Below, piece by piece: positions 50,541 through 61,472 of a DNA stretch of 64,000 nucleotides. The stretch comes from Micromonospora globbae (lineage in GTDB: Bacteria > Actinomycetota > Actinomycetes > Mycobacteriales > Micromonosporaceae), in NCBI RefSeq assembly GCF_003610785.1, contig NZ_RAQQ01000001.1, positions 434,001 to 498,000 of the forward strand, in the 5' to 3' direction. The position numbers and the translations under genes were made by a program. The notes under the pieces are model-generated. The model was not told the DNA's origin. It ran no database searches and saw only the letters and a list, made by a program, of their open reading frames with translations. The first letter of the stretch is position 1, and each line of letters starts with the position of its first letter.

Positions 50541-51827
50541 TCACGGCAGCACCCCCTTCGACTCGAGCGCGTCGGCGATCGCCCCGCGCAGTTCGTCGGC
50601 GGTCTGCTCCGGCCGGATCTGCGAGGGCGGCGACAGGACCGCGGACATCACGGTGGAGATGGACTGGTACGCCGGGGTCAGCGGGCGCACCGCCGGCTCC
50701 TTGAGCTCGGCGAGGATGGTCTCCTTCATCGGGTACGCCTCGTCCATCTCCGGGTCGTCGTAGACCTTCTCGATCGTCGGCGGCACGCCGTCGTTGATCG
50801 CGGAGAACTTCTGGTTCTCCTCGTCGCGCAGGCACTTGGCCGCCTCGAAGGACAGCTCGGGGTGCTTCGAGTACGCGCTGACGGCGAGGTTCACCCCGCC
50901 GATGGTGACCTTGCTCGGGTTGTCCTCGTCGATGCCGGGCACCCGCGCCCAGGCGACCTGCTTGGCCAGGTCCGGGTTCGCCTCCTGCATGGCCGGATAG
51001 ACGAAGGGCCAGTTCACCTGGAACGCGCCGCCGCCGGCCTGGAACTCCAGCCGGACCGGGTCCTCGGTCGCGTTGCTGAACGACGGCGACGTCACGCCGG
51101 AGGTGGCGAGGTTCCGCAGCTGCTCCAGCGCCCGCACGGTGCCCTCGTCCATGACCGCCTTGCCGCCGTCGTCGCTGAGGATCCGGCCGCCGGCGCTCTC
51201 CGCCAGGGTGTTGTAGAGGACGACCAGCCCCTCGTACTGGGCGCCCATGGTGAGCACCTGGTACGGCTTGCCCTGCCGCTTCAGGTCCTGCGCCATGGAG
51301 ATCATCTGGTCCCACGTCTTCGGCGGCTCCGGCACCAGGTCCTTGCGGTACCAGAGCAGTTGGACGTTCGTGTTCTTCGGCGCGCCGTAGAGCTTGCCGT
51401 CGTAGCGGGCGGTCTCCAGCGGGCCGGCGAGCGTCCCCTGTTCCACCTCGGCCTTGTCCTGCCCGGTCCACTCGAGGATCCAGTCGGCGCTCGCGAACTC
51501 CTGCGTCCAGGTCACGTCGAGGCCGAGCACGTCCATGCCGCTGTCCTCGGCGGCGAGCCGGCGGACCATCTGCACCCGCTGGTCGTCGGCCTGCCGCGGC
51601 AGCACCCGGTAGACGATGCGGTAACGCCCGGCCGCCTGCGTGTTGCAGGTGTCGACCACCTTCTGGAGGTTCTGCTCCGGCGGGTAGTACAGGTTGATCG
51701 TCGGCGTGCCGCCGTCCCCGCCGGCACCGCAGCCCGCCACGGACGCCGCCAGCACCACCGCGGCGGCCGCCGCCCCCACGCGCACCCGTGGTCGGCGTCG
51801 ACGTACGGCCTCGTCAGGGTCGTTCAT
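50541..51827 (-). CDS. lpqY: Sugar-binding lipoprotein (LpqY-like)
   Basis: 428 residues. ATG 51827 has AGGGGA upstream; a GTG at 51830 is adjacent. The signal peptide ends in lipobox VAGC (cysteine near residue 34), so the protein is lipid-anchored outside. The solute-binding fold has INLYYPPEQNLQKVVDTCNT, DVLGLDVTWTQEFASADWIL, KLYGAPKNTNVQLLWYRKDL and the hinge GGVNLAVSAYSKHPE. LpqY in mycobacteria binds trehalose released from the cell wall. The same gene order suggests that this is a trehalose (or trehalose-like) importer; other alpha-glucosides remain possible. Confidence 0.85.
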   Translation of the reverse strand: MNDPDEAVRRRRPRVRVGAAAAAVVLAASVAGCGAGGDGGTPTINLYYPPEQNLQKVVDTCNTQAAGRYRIVYRVLPRQADDQRVQMVRRLAAEDSGMDVLGLDVTWTQEFASADWILEWTGQDKAEVEQGTLAGPLETARYDGKLYGAPKNTNVQLLWYRKDLVPEPPKTWDQMISMAQDLKRQGKPYQVLTMGAQYEGLVVLYNTLAESAGGRILSDDGGKAVMDEGTVRALEQLRNLATSGVTSPSFSNATEDPVRLEFQAGGGAFQVNWPFVYPAMQEANPDLAKQVAWARVPGIDEDNPSKVTIGGVNLAVSAYSKHPELSFEAAKCLRDEENQKFSAINDGVPPTIEKVYDDPEMDEAYPMKETILAELKEPAVRPLTPAYQSISTVMSAVLSPPSQIRPEQTADELRGAIADALESKGVLP

Positions 51828-52111
51828 CACCCCTCCCCTCTGCTCGGCCCGTACCGGGGAAGGTCACCGTGCCCCGGCGCACGGCGAGACGGCCAGGGGC
51901 CCTGACCAGCGAGTGATCGGCTCCGGACGTTTCGTGGCCCCAACACTGCCCGACCTGCGAAGCCGCGAAACCTGGCCGCGCCTGAGACGCGATCAACAGT
52001 GGCCTGTGTGTCCCGGGTCACCCGGCGGGCCCGTGCGGCGCGGGCCAGCTCCGGCGCGACACGTGGGCAGAGGCGAGCCGCGTGGCCGGGGGTCGCCGGC
52101 ATGATGTCCGC

Positions 52112-52816
52112 ATGAGCGCACGCTTCAAGGACCTCTGTCTCGACGCGTCCGACGCCCACCGGCTCGGCGCCTTCTGGGCCGGCATCCTCGACGGAACGCT
52201 GGTCGACCTGGGCGACGGCGACACCCGCGTCGACCCGCCCGCCGGGCGCACGAAGGCCGAGTCGATCTGGGTGAACACGGTGCCCGAGCCGCGTACGGTC
52301 AAGACCCGCGTCCACCTGGACCTGCGGCTGCCCGGGGAGGACCCGGCGCCGCTGGTGGCGGCCGGGGCGCGGCTGGTCCGGGAGCCGGACGCCGAGATCA
52401 GCTGGTGGGTGCTGGCCGACCCGGAGGGGAACCTGTTCTGCGCGTTCCCCGCCCGGGAGGGGTCGCGACCCGGCCCCATCGCGCTCATCGTCGACTCCGC
52501 CGACCCGGCCGCGCAGGCCACCTGGTGGGCCGGGGTGGTGGGCGGCACGCTGGAGCCCGGCGAGGAGGGACACGTCAGCCTGCGCGGCGCCGGAGGGTTC
52601 CCGTGGGAGTACTGGATCTTCAACCCGGTGCCGGAGCGCAAGACGGTCAAGAACCGGATGCACTGGGACGTCGACCTCGCCGGCCCCGATCCGACCGCCC
52701 TGGTCGCGGCCGGCGCCACCCTGCTGCGCGAGCCGGACGACGACATCGACTGGTGGATCCTCGCCGACCCGGAGGGCAACGAGTTCTGCGCCTTCCCGGC
52801 GCGTCCCACGCAGTGA
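52112..52816 (+). CDS. VOC-family protein, two glyoxalase-like repeats
   Basis: 234 residues. ATG 52112 is preferred over 52082 since similarity begins at SARFKDLCLDASDAHRLGAF. Two halves, residues 1-115 and 120-234, each have strands ending in LADPEGN-(L/E)-FCAFPAR, the terminal motif of glyoxalase-like (Glyoxalase_6) domains. The pattern suggests an internal duplication. Metal ligands typical of glyoxalase I are not obvious, so it may be a binding or resistance protein rather than an enzyme. The 284 bases upstream (51828-52111) show no gene. Confidence 0.88.
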   Translation: MSARFKDLCLDASDAHRLGAFWAGILDGTLVDLGDGDTRVDPPAGRTKAESIWVNTVPEPRTVKTRVHLDLRLPGEDPAPLVAAGARLVREPDAEISWWVLADPEGNLFCAFPAREGSRPGPIALIVDSADPAAQATWWAGVVGGTLEPGEEGHVSLRGAGGFPWEYWIFNPVPERKTVKNRMHWDVDLAGPDPTALVAAGATLLREPDDDIDWWILADPEGNEFCAFPARPTQ

Positions 52817-53002
52817 GCGGCGACGCTACCCAGGTCCGGCGTCGTGCATTAGCGTCTCGGTAGCTCCACCGCCAGCGCGTACGCCGCCGACGTCGATACG
52901 CCTCCGGCCGACCCCACCTTGCCCGATCGGTTGGTTCTCGCGGGAACGCCCACCACCGGTCGACCGGTTGGGCAGGATCGTCCGCAACGAGGAGGTGCCG
53001 TC

Positions 53003-53434
53003 GTGCGGGACACCCGCGCTCTCACCCTGACGTTCGAGGTGAGCGGCCTGCCACCGGTGAAGACCGAGGCGCTGTCCATCTTCGCCGCCGGGCACCGGCA
53101 GGCGACGAGGGTCCGCGCCCTGCTCGAGGCGGCCTGCGCGGCGGCCCAGCGTACGGGCTGGACCCCGCTCACCGGCCCGATCGAGGTGGGCCTCGTGCTG
53201 CGCTGCCCGCCGGGGCACCGCACCTCCGACGCGAGCACGCTGCTCGGCGGGGTGTGCGCGGTGCTCCAGGAGAAGAAGCGGGTGGCCAACATCGGGCTGG
53301 CGCACCTCGGCGTCCTCGTGGACGTCGCCCTCTACGACGACGACCGGCAGATCCGCCGCCTGTCGTACGTGGAGGAGCCGGCCGAGGACTTCTCGTACCA
53401 GGTGCGGGTGGCGGCCGTACCACAGGTGGTTTGA
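53003..53434 (+). CDS. Small protein, possibly RusA-like
   Basis: 143 residues, GTG 53003 with a GAGGAGG site 9 bases upstream. It opens with LTLTFEVSGLPPVKTEALSI, continues with LVLRCPPGHRTSDASTLLGG, and ends with VALYDDDRQIRRLSYVEEPA. This order (P-P-x-K, then R-T-x-D, then D-D-x-Q-I) recalls RusA-type Holliday junction resolvases, in which acidic residues bind the metal. RusA genes normally belong to phages; here no other phage gene is near. The resemblance is weak and the product is best treated as hypothetical. Confidence 0.6.
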   Translation: MRDTRALTLTFEVSGLPPVKTEALSIFAAGHRQATRVRALLEAACAAAQRTGWTPLTGPIEVGLVLRCPPGHRTSDASTLLGGVCAVLQEKKRVANIGLAHLGVLVDVALYDDDRQIRRLSYVEEPAEDFSYQVRVAAVPQVV

Positions 53435-53481
53435 CCGACGACCGCGGTCGGGTACCGCGGACGCCGACGAAGGGAGCGCCG

Positions 53482-53757
53482 ATGTCGGAGCCACATGTCA
53501 CGCTCGACCCGCGCGGGCTCGATCCGGTGCAGCGGAAGCTGCGCGGCCCGCTCGAGGACCAGCTGACCTCGGCGCTCCAGGCCGCCACCGAACGGGTCCG
53601 CGCCGGCTACGCGGGCGAACCCGTCGAGCAGGTCTGCCAACGGCTGCTCGACGAGACCCGGGCGGGCCTGCACCCCGACATCGCGGCCGGTTTCAACCCG
53701 GACATGGACGAGTTCTGCCGGGTCGCCGTGGCGATCGTCCGCGGCACCGCCGTCTGA
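53482..53757 (+). CDS. Conserved hypothetical protein
   Basis: 91 residues, ATG 53482 after an AGGGAG site. No membrane segment. The sequence (TLDPRGLDPVQRKLRGPLED; QLTSALQAATERVRAGYAGE; FNPDMDEFCRVAVAIVRG) is predicted helical. It follows the possible RusA-like gene by 47 bases on the same strand and may be co-transcribed. I do not recognise a family. Confidence 0.7.
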   Translation: MSEPHVTLDPRGLDPVQRKLRGPLEDQLTSALQAATERVRAGYAGEPVEQVCQRLLDETRAGLHPDIAAGFNPDMDEFCRVAVAIVRGTAV

Positions 53758-53810
53758 CACCGCCGACCTCCACCGCCGGTTGCCGGCGACGGGCGCGCTG
53801 CGAGCTCGAA

Positions 53811-53843
53811 CCTATTGACTTTCGATAGGTTCCGAGTGATAGT
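53811..53843 (+). promoter_or_regulatory. Promoter and palindrome of the DUF2975 operon
   Basis: TTGACT (53815-53820) and GATAGT (53838-53843) form a -35/-10 pair with a 17-base spacer. The start would be at about 53850, the A of the ATG, so the mRNA is leaderless; no ribosome site is present. CCTAT (53811-53815) and ATAGG (53825-53829) form an inverted repeat over the -35, a likely site for the HTH protein encoded downstream. Confidence 0.65.
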
Positions 53844-53849
53844 CGATAC

Positions 53850-54329
53850 ATGCTTGCAGAGCATCGCGCGGTAGCGCCTCTTCGTGTGTTCCTCGTGCTG
53901 CTGTTCGGGATCCTGGTCGTGTTCGAGACCATGTCGCTGCCCGGACAGTTCGCGCACATGGCCAAGGAGTCCCCGGATCTGGCCTACCTGAGGTGGCCGG
54001 CCACGGCGGTGACGGTGTTCTGGGTGATCTGCGTCCAGGTGGTGATCGTCGCCACCTGGAAGCTGCTCACCATGGTCAAGCACGACCGCATCTTCAGCCA
54101 GGGTGCCCTGGCCTGGGTCGACGCGATCGTGTGGGCCATCGCCGCCGCCTGGGTGGTCCTCGTGGGCGTGTTCCTCTACGTCGGATTCCGGGCCGACGAC
54201 CCCGGGCTGCCCCTGTTGCTGTTCCTGCTGGTCGTCGGCGTCGCCGTGCTCGGGCTGCTGATGGTGGTGATGCGCGCCCTGCTGCGGCAGGCCACCACCC
54301 TGCGCACCGACATGGAAGCGGTGATCTGA
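53850..54329 (+). CDS. DUF2975 membrane protein
   Basis: 159 residues, ATG 53850. Four helices (about 10-28, 47-68, 88-110, 118-140) and the family pattern FETMSLPGQFAHMAKESPDL, then KHDRIFSQGALAWVDAIVWA. DUF2975 proteins are almost always encoded with a short Cro/CI-type HTH protein, as here, where the stop overlaps the next ATG (TGATG). The function is unknown; such pairs may sense membrane state and control their own expression. Confidence 0.87.
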   Translation: MLAEHRAVAPLRVFLVLLFGILVVFETMSLPGQFAHMAKESPDLAYLRWPATAVTVFWVICVQVVIVATWKLLTMVKHDRIFSQGALAWVDAIVWAIAAAWVVLVGVFLYVGFRADDPGLPLLLFLLVVGVAVLGLLMVVMRALLRQATTLRTDMEAVI

Positions 54330-54535
54330 TGCCCATCGTCGTGCGCATCGACGTCGAGCTGGCCAAACGCAAGATGAGCGTCGCGGAGTTCGCCGAGCGC
54401 GTGGGCATCACACCGGCCAACGTCGCGGTGCTCAAGAACGGCCGCGCCAAGGCCGTGCGCTTCAGCACCCTCGAGGCCATGTGCCGGGTGCTCGACTGCC
54501 AACCCGGCGACCTGCTCGAGTGGGTCGACGACTGA
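54329..54535 (+). CDS. YozG-like Cro/CI-type HTH protein
   Basis: 68 residues, ATG 54329 overlapping the DUF2975 stop by one base. It is a single helix-turn-helix domain: VELAKRKMSVAEFAERVGIT, then PANVAVLKNGRAKAVRFSTL, and CRVLDCQPGDLLEW, the xre pattern of YozG-like proteins. There is no ligand domain. It is probably a dimeric repressor of its own operon through the palindrome at 53811-53829. Confidence 0.92.
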   Translation: MPIVVRIDVELAKRKMSVAEFAERVGITPANVAVLKNGRAKAVRFSTLEAMCRVLDCQPGDLLEWVDD

Positions 54536-54597
54536 ACCCGCCCGGACGGGCCGGCGCGCCGACGCGGCGCCCGTCCGGCCGAGGAAAAGGAGACGAC

Positions 54598-54762
54598 ATG
54601 AAGTACGTCCTCGCCATCGCCGCCGTTCTCGTCGTCGCGCTCGGCGTGGCCGGCATCGTGCACGGGGAGGCCGACGACTCGCCGGGCCTCCAACTGCTGG
54701 GCGGCCTGCTCGTCATCGGGGCCGTGGCGATCGGGGTGCGGATCGTCCGGCGCAGCAGGTGA
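54598..54762 (+). CDS. Small two-helix membrane protein
   Basis: 54 residues, ATG 54598 after AAAAGGAGA. Two helices (about 3-22 and 30-48) joined by HGEADDSPG, ending RRSR. It is the last gene of the DUF2975/HTH operon (63 bases after the HTH stop), followed by a strong hairpin at 54870. Function unknown. Confidence 0.75.
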   Translation: MKYVLAIAAVLVVALGVAGIVHGEADDSPGLQLLGGLLVIGAVAIGVRIVRRSR

Positions 54763-55224
54763 CGAGGCCGCCCACCCGGGCCGCGCCGCCGCCCGTGCGG
54801 CGCACCCGTGGCGGTGTCCTGGTGGAGTCCCGGGCCGCCGAGCTCGGCAGCGGGGCGGCCACAGCGCGCGGGTCAGGGCCGGGTCCGCAACTCCCCGGCC
54901 CTGACCCCACCGTCCGGCGTGGTAGCGGACATCACCGTGCTGACACGGCGTGAACGTGGCACGTCGTCCACGCCGGACCCACCACGGCGAGCCGGCCCGC
55001 CTGCACTCAGCTCCACGTGCCCACGACCGGACATCGTGCGCTCCCGTCTCACCCCGAAGAGCCGTGAGCGCCGGCTCAGGTTAGGCGCGTTCCGAGAGAC
55101 CGGACAAGGCGCGTCGGCGCTCTTCGCGGCGTGATTGATGTCAAGGTCGAAAAGCGGCAAGTCGACGTAACGCAACAGCTCCCATCGTCGCTGTTACGGT
55201 TCGAGGCGGCCTTCCCGCCGCAGG
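54763..55224. other. Intergenic stretch with one terminator
   Basis: No gene is supported. The frames present lack family similarity and ribosome binding sites. The terminator at 54870-54907 is the main feature, and the rest has ordinary composition. Confidence 0.5.
54870..54907 (+). terminator. Perfect 14-bp hairpin
   Basis: GGGTCAGGGCCGGG (54870-54883) pairs exactly with CCCGGCCCTGACCC (54894-54907) around a 10-base loop. It ends the DUF2975 operon. There is no T-run. Confidence 0.75.
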
Positions 55225-55932
55225 TCAGAAGTGCCGCAGCAGGTCCGGGAACGCGGCCAGCCGCAGGACGCCGTGGTCGGTCGGATCCAGTTCCTCGTCC
55301 TCCAGCACCCAGGTGTTCTCGTTCGGGATGAAGACGGCGTTCATCCCGGCGGCCCGGGCCGGCAGGATGTCGGACCGCGGCGAGTTGCCGATCATCCACG
55401 CCGCCGCCGGGTCGAAGCCGTGCTCGCGGGCGAGCCACCGGTACGTGTCGACGTCCTTCTCCCGCACGATGTGGGCGGCCTGGAAGTGGTGCAGCAGCCC
55501 GGACGCGTCGAGCTTGCGCTGCTGCTCCTCCCGGTCGCCCTTGGTCAGCAGCAGCAGCTCGTGCCGGCCGGCCAGCTCGTCGAGCGCCTCGGCGACCCCG
55601 GGCATCAGCTCGACCCGGTGCTCGACCAGCGCCACGGCCAGCCGGTCGATCTCCCGCCGCTCGGCGTCCGTGGCCGGCCGTTCGCGCAGCCGTTCCAGGC
55701 ACTCCCCCAGGCTGCGCAGGAACACCTTGCTCCCGTAGCCGTGCGCCACCGCGTTGGCCCGCTCGATGTCGTCGAGGATGGCCCGGATCTCGGCCCGGTC
55801 CAGGGTGGGGTGGTCGAGCCAGGCCAGGAAGTCGTCGATCACCCGCTCGAAGACGACGTTGTTCTCCCACAGCGTGTCGTCCGCGTCGAACACGAGCACG
55901 TGCCCTCGGCGACCGTTCCCGTTCCACGTCAT
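55225..55932 (-). CDS. HAD-family hydrolase
   Basis: 235 residues. ATG 55932 has GGAGGGGG upstream; the frame opens at 56025. Motif I is VFDADDTLWENN with the nucleophile aspartate, motif II LLLTKGD near 127, the lysine in VREKD, and motif IV IGNSPRSDILPARAAGM near 180. Cap helices are of the C1 type. The substrate is an unknown phosphate ester. It lies downstream of a TetR regulator on the same strand (82 bases apart). Confidence 0.9.
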   Translation of the reverse strand: MTWNGNGRRGHVLVFDADDTLWENNVVFERVIDDFLAWLDHPTLDRAEIRAILDDIERANAVAHGYGSKVFLRSLGECLERLRERPATDAERREIDRLAVALVEHRVELMPGVAEALDELAGRHELLLLTKGDREEQQRKLDASGLLHHFQAAHIVREKDVDTYRWLAREHGFDPAAAWMIGNSPRSDILPARAAGMNAVFIPNENTWVLEDEELDPTDHGVLRLAAFPDLLRHF

Positions 55933-56014
55933 CGGTGCCCCCTCCGCTCCCGTCCCGGGCCGGGACTGTAGTTCACGCGACCGGCGACGCCCACCGGATA
56001 AGTCCGGCGGCCCC

Positions 56015-56557
56015 TCACGAGACATCGAACAACCGCCGCGCGACGAGCACCTCCCGCTCCTCCTGCGCGCCCGGCCGCAGCCGCCCTCCGCGCGTCAACA
56101 TCACCAGGCCGTGCAGCACGCCCCAGCCGACCTCGGCGAGGGTGTCCGGGTCCCGCCCGGCGGCCAGCGGCGCGAGCGCCGCCCGCAGTTCGGCGAACGC
56201 GGTACGCGGGGACGCCGGAACCGCCACGGCGCCGAGCGTCAGGTCGGGGGTGTGCGTGAGCATGGCGTCGTACACCTCGGGGTTGGCGTACGCGAAGTCG
56301 AGGTAGGCGGTCACCACGGCCGGCCAGCCGTCGCCGGCCCGGGCGGCGGCCAGCGCCTCGGCGAGGTCGGCGAAACCGCGGACGGCGACGGCCGCGACGA
56401 TCGCCTCGCGGTCGGGGAAGTGCCGGTAGAGGTCGGCGAGCGCCAGGCCGGCGCGTGCGGCCAGCCGGCGTACGCTCACCGCCGCCCAGCCCTCGGCCTC
56501 GGCGAGCCGGCGGGCGACCGCGACGACGTGGTCGCGTTCGCCCTGCTCAGCGCCCAT
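56015..56557 (-). CDS. TetR-family regulator
   Basis: 180 residues from ATG 56557; a GTG at 56575 is equally possible, and neither has a strong ribosome site. The N-terminal HTH is AVSVRRLAARAGLALADLYR with the usual HFPDREAIVAAV. The C-terminal domain (WP..TAYLDFAYANPEVYDAML; LHGLVMLTRGGRLRP) matches TetR_C_13-like ligand domains. Target unknown; it could act on itself, the HAD gene or the neighbouring glucosidase. Confidence 0.85.
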   Translation of the reverse strand: MGAEQGERDHVVAVARRLAEAEGWAAVSVRRLAARAGLALADLYRHFPDREAIVAAVAVRGFADLAEALAAARAGDGWPAVVTAYLDFAYANPEVYDAMLTHTPDLTLGAVAVPASPRTAFAELRAALAPLAAGRDPDTLAEVGWGVLHGLVMLTRGGRLRPGAQEEREVLVARRLFDVS

Positions 56558-56638
56558 GTCACGCGTTCCCGACACCCGCCCGACGATAGGCGTCGATGAC
56601 GAGCCGTGGCGTCCCGGTGACGGATTGTCGACTGGCGG

Positions 56639-59347
<2,709 letters not shown>

Positions 59348-59389
59348 TCTCTCGGTGGTGTGCGGCACGCCGCCGACGGTGGAGGAAAG

Positions 59390-61333
59390 TTGATCGACAT
59401 TCGCTTCGGCCCCCAGGTCTGCACCGACCTGACCAGCGGGGCGACCCGGGAGTGGCTGGTGACCGACGGCGTCGGCGGGTACGCCATGGGCACGGTGAGC
59501 GGGCTGCGCACCCGCCGCTACCACGGGCTGCTCGTGGTGGCCGGCGAGCGGCCGGCGGTCCGCCGGGTGGGCCTCGTGAGCCTCGACCCGGCGGTGCTGC
59601 TCCCCTCCGGCGCGCGGGTGCGCCTCGGCGCGCACGAGTGGGCCTCCGGCGCGGTGGACCCGCGCGGGTTCGAGCTGCTCGAGCGGTTCGCGCTCGTCGA
59701 CGGGCTGCCCCGGTGGCGGTGGCGCGCCGGTGACATGGTGATCGAGCGGGAGCTCGCGATGCTGCCCGGCCGCTCGTGCGTGGCCGTGGTGCACCGGCTC
59801 GTCTCCGGCGGCCCGGTGCGGCTGGAGCTGGCCGCCGCCTGCACCTGGCGGGACGCGCACGGCGAGCGGCGCTCCGACGGCCCCGGCCTGCGCGTCGAGC
59901 CGGTGGCCGGCGGCGCGGTGGTGGAGGACGCGTTCCGGCTCGCCGGCCCGAACTGGGAACCCGAGGGGCAGTGGTGGCTCGGCGTGCACCACCGCGAGGA
60001 GGCGGCGCGCGGGCTGCCGCCCACGGAGGACCTCTGGTACGCGGGCCGCTTCTCCGGCACGCTGGACCGCCCCGGCGACACCGTGTCGGTGCTGGCCTGG
60101 AAGCACGACCCGGCCCCGGAGCCGCCACCGGCGGCCGAGGTGGTCGAGATCGCCCGCCGGCGCAACCGGCAGGTGGTGGCGCAGGCGGCGCCCCGCGACG
60201 ACGTCGAGGCCACGCTGGCGCTGGCCGCCGACGCCTTCGTGGTGCGCACCGGCGACGCCCCGGTCGACGTGGTCGCCGGCTACCCGTGGTTCGGCACGTG
60301 GTCCCGCGACACGATGATCGCCTACGAGGGGCTGTTCCTCCGGACCGGCCGCGCCGACCTCGGCCGGGAGCTGCTGCGCGCGTACGCGGCGACGCTGTCG
60401 GAGGGGATGCTCGCGAACACGGCCGACACGGGCCGGGTGGAGTACAACACGGTCGACGCGACGCTGTGGTTCCTGCACGCGGTGGAGCGGCACGTGGCGC
60501 TCACCGGCGACACCGACCTCGGCGCCGAGGTGCTGCCGGCGCTGCTCGCGGTGGTCGACGCGCACCGGGCCGGCACCCGGTACGGCATCGCCGTCGACCC
60601 GGCCGACGGCCTGCTCACCCAGGGCGCTCCGGGGGCCGCGCTGACCTGGATGGACGCCCGCGTCCACGGGGTGCCGGTCACGCCGCGGGCCGGCAAGCCG
60701 GTCGAGGTCAACGCGCTCTGGGTCAACGGGCTGGCGGGGCTCGCCGAGCTGGCGGAGGCGTCCGGCCGGGACGCCGACGAGCTGCGCCGGATGCACGCCC
60801 GGGCCACCACGGCGTTCCGGGAGCGCTACCCGGCCCCGCCGGGATGGCTGTACGACGTGGTGGACGCGCCCGCGCCCGCGTACCCTCTGGGTGGGGGCGC
60901 GTTCCACGACGACGACTCGCTGCGGCCCAACCAGCTGCTGGCCTGGTCCCTGCCGTACGCCCCGCTGGAGCCCGACGAGCCGGCCCTGCGCCGAATCGCG
61001 GCCGCCCTGCTCACCCCGCTCGGCCCGCGCAGCCTCACCCCCGACGCGCCGGAGTTCGTGGGCCGCCACCGGGGCGGCCCGGCCGAGCGCGACGGCGCCT
61101 ACCACCAGGGCACCGTGTGGCCGTGGCTCGTCGGCCCGTACGCGGACGCCTGCCGGCGGGCGAAGGTGCCCGTCGACGAGCTGTTCGTGGGTCTGGAGGC
61201 CCACCTGACCGAGTACGGTCTCGGCTCGGTGAGCGAGACCGCCGACGGGCTGGCGCCGCACGCGGCGACGGGCTGCCCGTTCCAGGCCTGGTCGGTCGCC
61301 GAGCTGCTGCGGGTGCGCCGGTCGGGTCGCTAG
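59390..61333 (+). CDS. Glycogen debranching enzyme (amylo-alpha-1,6-glucosidase)
   Basis: 647 residues. TTG 59390 is chosen because a GGAGGAAAG site lies 4-5 bases upstream and homology begins at once (LIDIRFGPQVCTDLTSGATR). N-terminal domain: EWLVTDGVGGYAMGTVSGLR and TRRYHGLLVVAG. Catalytic (alpha/alpha)6 domain: AGYPWFGTWSRDTMIAYEGL, NTADTGRVEYNTVDATLWFL, then YHQGTVWPWLVGPYADA and the C-terminal GCPFQAWSVAELLR. It trims alpha-1,6 branches of glycogen-like glucans in the cytoplasm. The divergent GH63 and the following GT4 glycosyltransferase make this an alpha-glucan locus. Confidence 0.93.
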   Translation: MIDIRFGPQVCTDLTSGATREWLVTDGVGGYAMGTVSGLRTRRYHGLLVVAGERPAVRRVGLVSLDPAVLLPSGARVRLGAHEWASGAVDPRGFELLERFALVDGLPRWRWRAGDMVIERELAMLPGRSCVAVVHRLVSGGPVRLELAAACTWRDAHGERRSDGPGLRVEPVAGGAVVEDAFRLAGPNWEPEGQWWLGVHHREEAARGLPPTEDLWYAGRFSGTLDRPGDTVSVLAWKHDPAPEPPPAAEVVEIARRRNRQVVAQAAPRDDVEATLALAADAFVVRTGDAPVDVVAGYPWFGTWSRDTMIAYEGLFLRTGRADLGRELLRAYAATLSEGMLANTADTGRVEYNTVDATLWFLHAVERHVALTGDTDLGAEVLPALLAVVDAHRAGTRYGIAVDPADGLLTQGAPGAALTWMDARVHGVPVTPRAGKPVEVNALWVNGLAGLAELAEASGRDADELRRMHARATTAFRERYPAPPGWLYDVVDAPAPAYPLGGGAFHDDDSLRPNQLLAWSLPYAPLEPDEPALRRIAAALLTPLGPRSLTPDAPEFVGRHRGGPAERDGAYHQGTVWPWLVGPYADACRRAKVPVDELFVGLEAHLTEYGLGSVSETADGLAPHAATGCPFQAWSVAELLRVRRSGR

Positions 61334-61472
61334 CGCTTTACACGAGCGCAACGAGTGTGTCTCCGCTGGTTAGCCCGTTGCCGGCAGGATGGGTGTCGAT
61401 CCCAGACGCGACGACGGGCACCGGCAGGGGTGCCGGTCGGCGCGCGCCCGGAGACAACTCAGAGGGGGCCGC

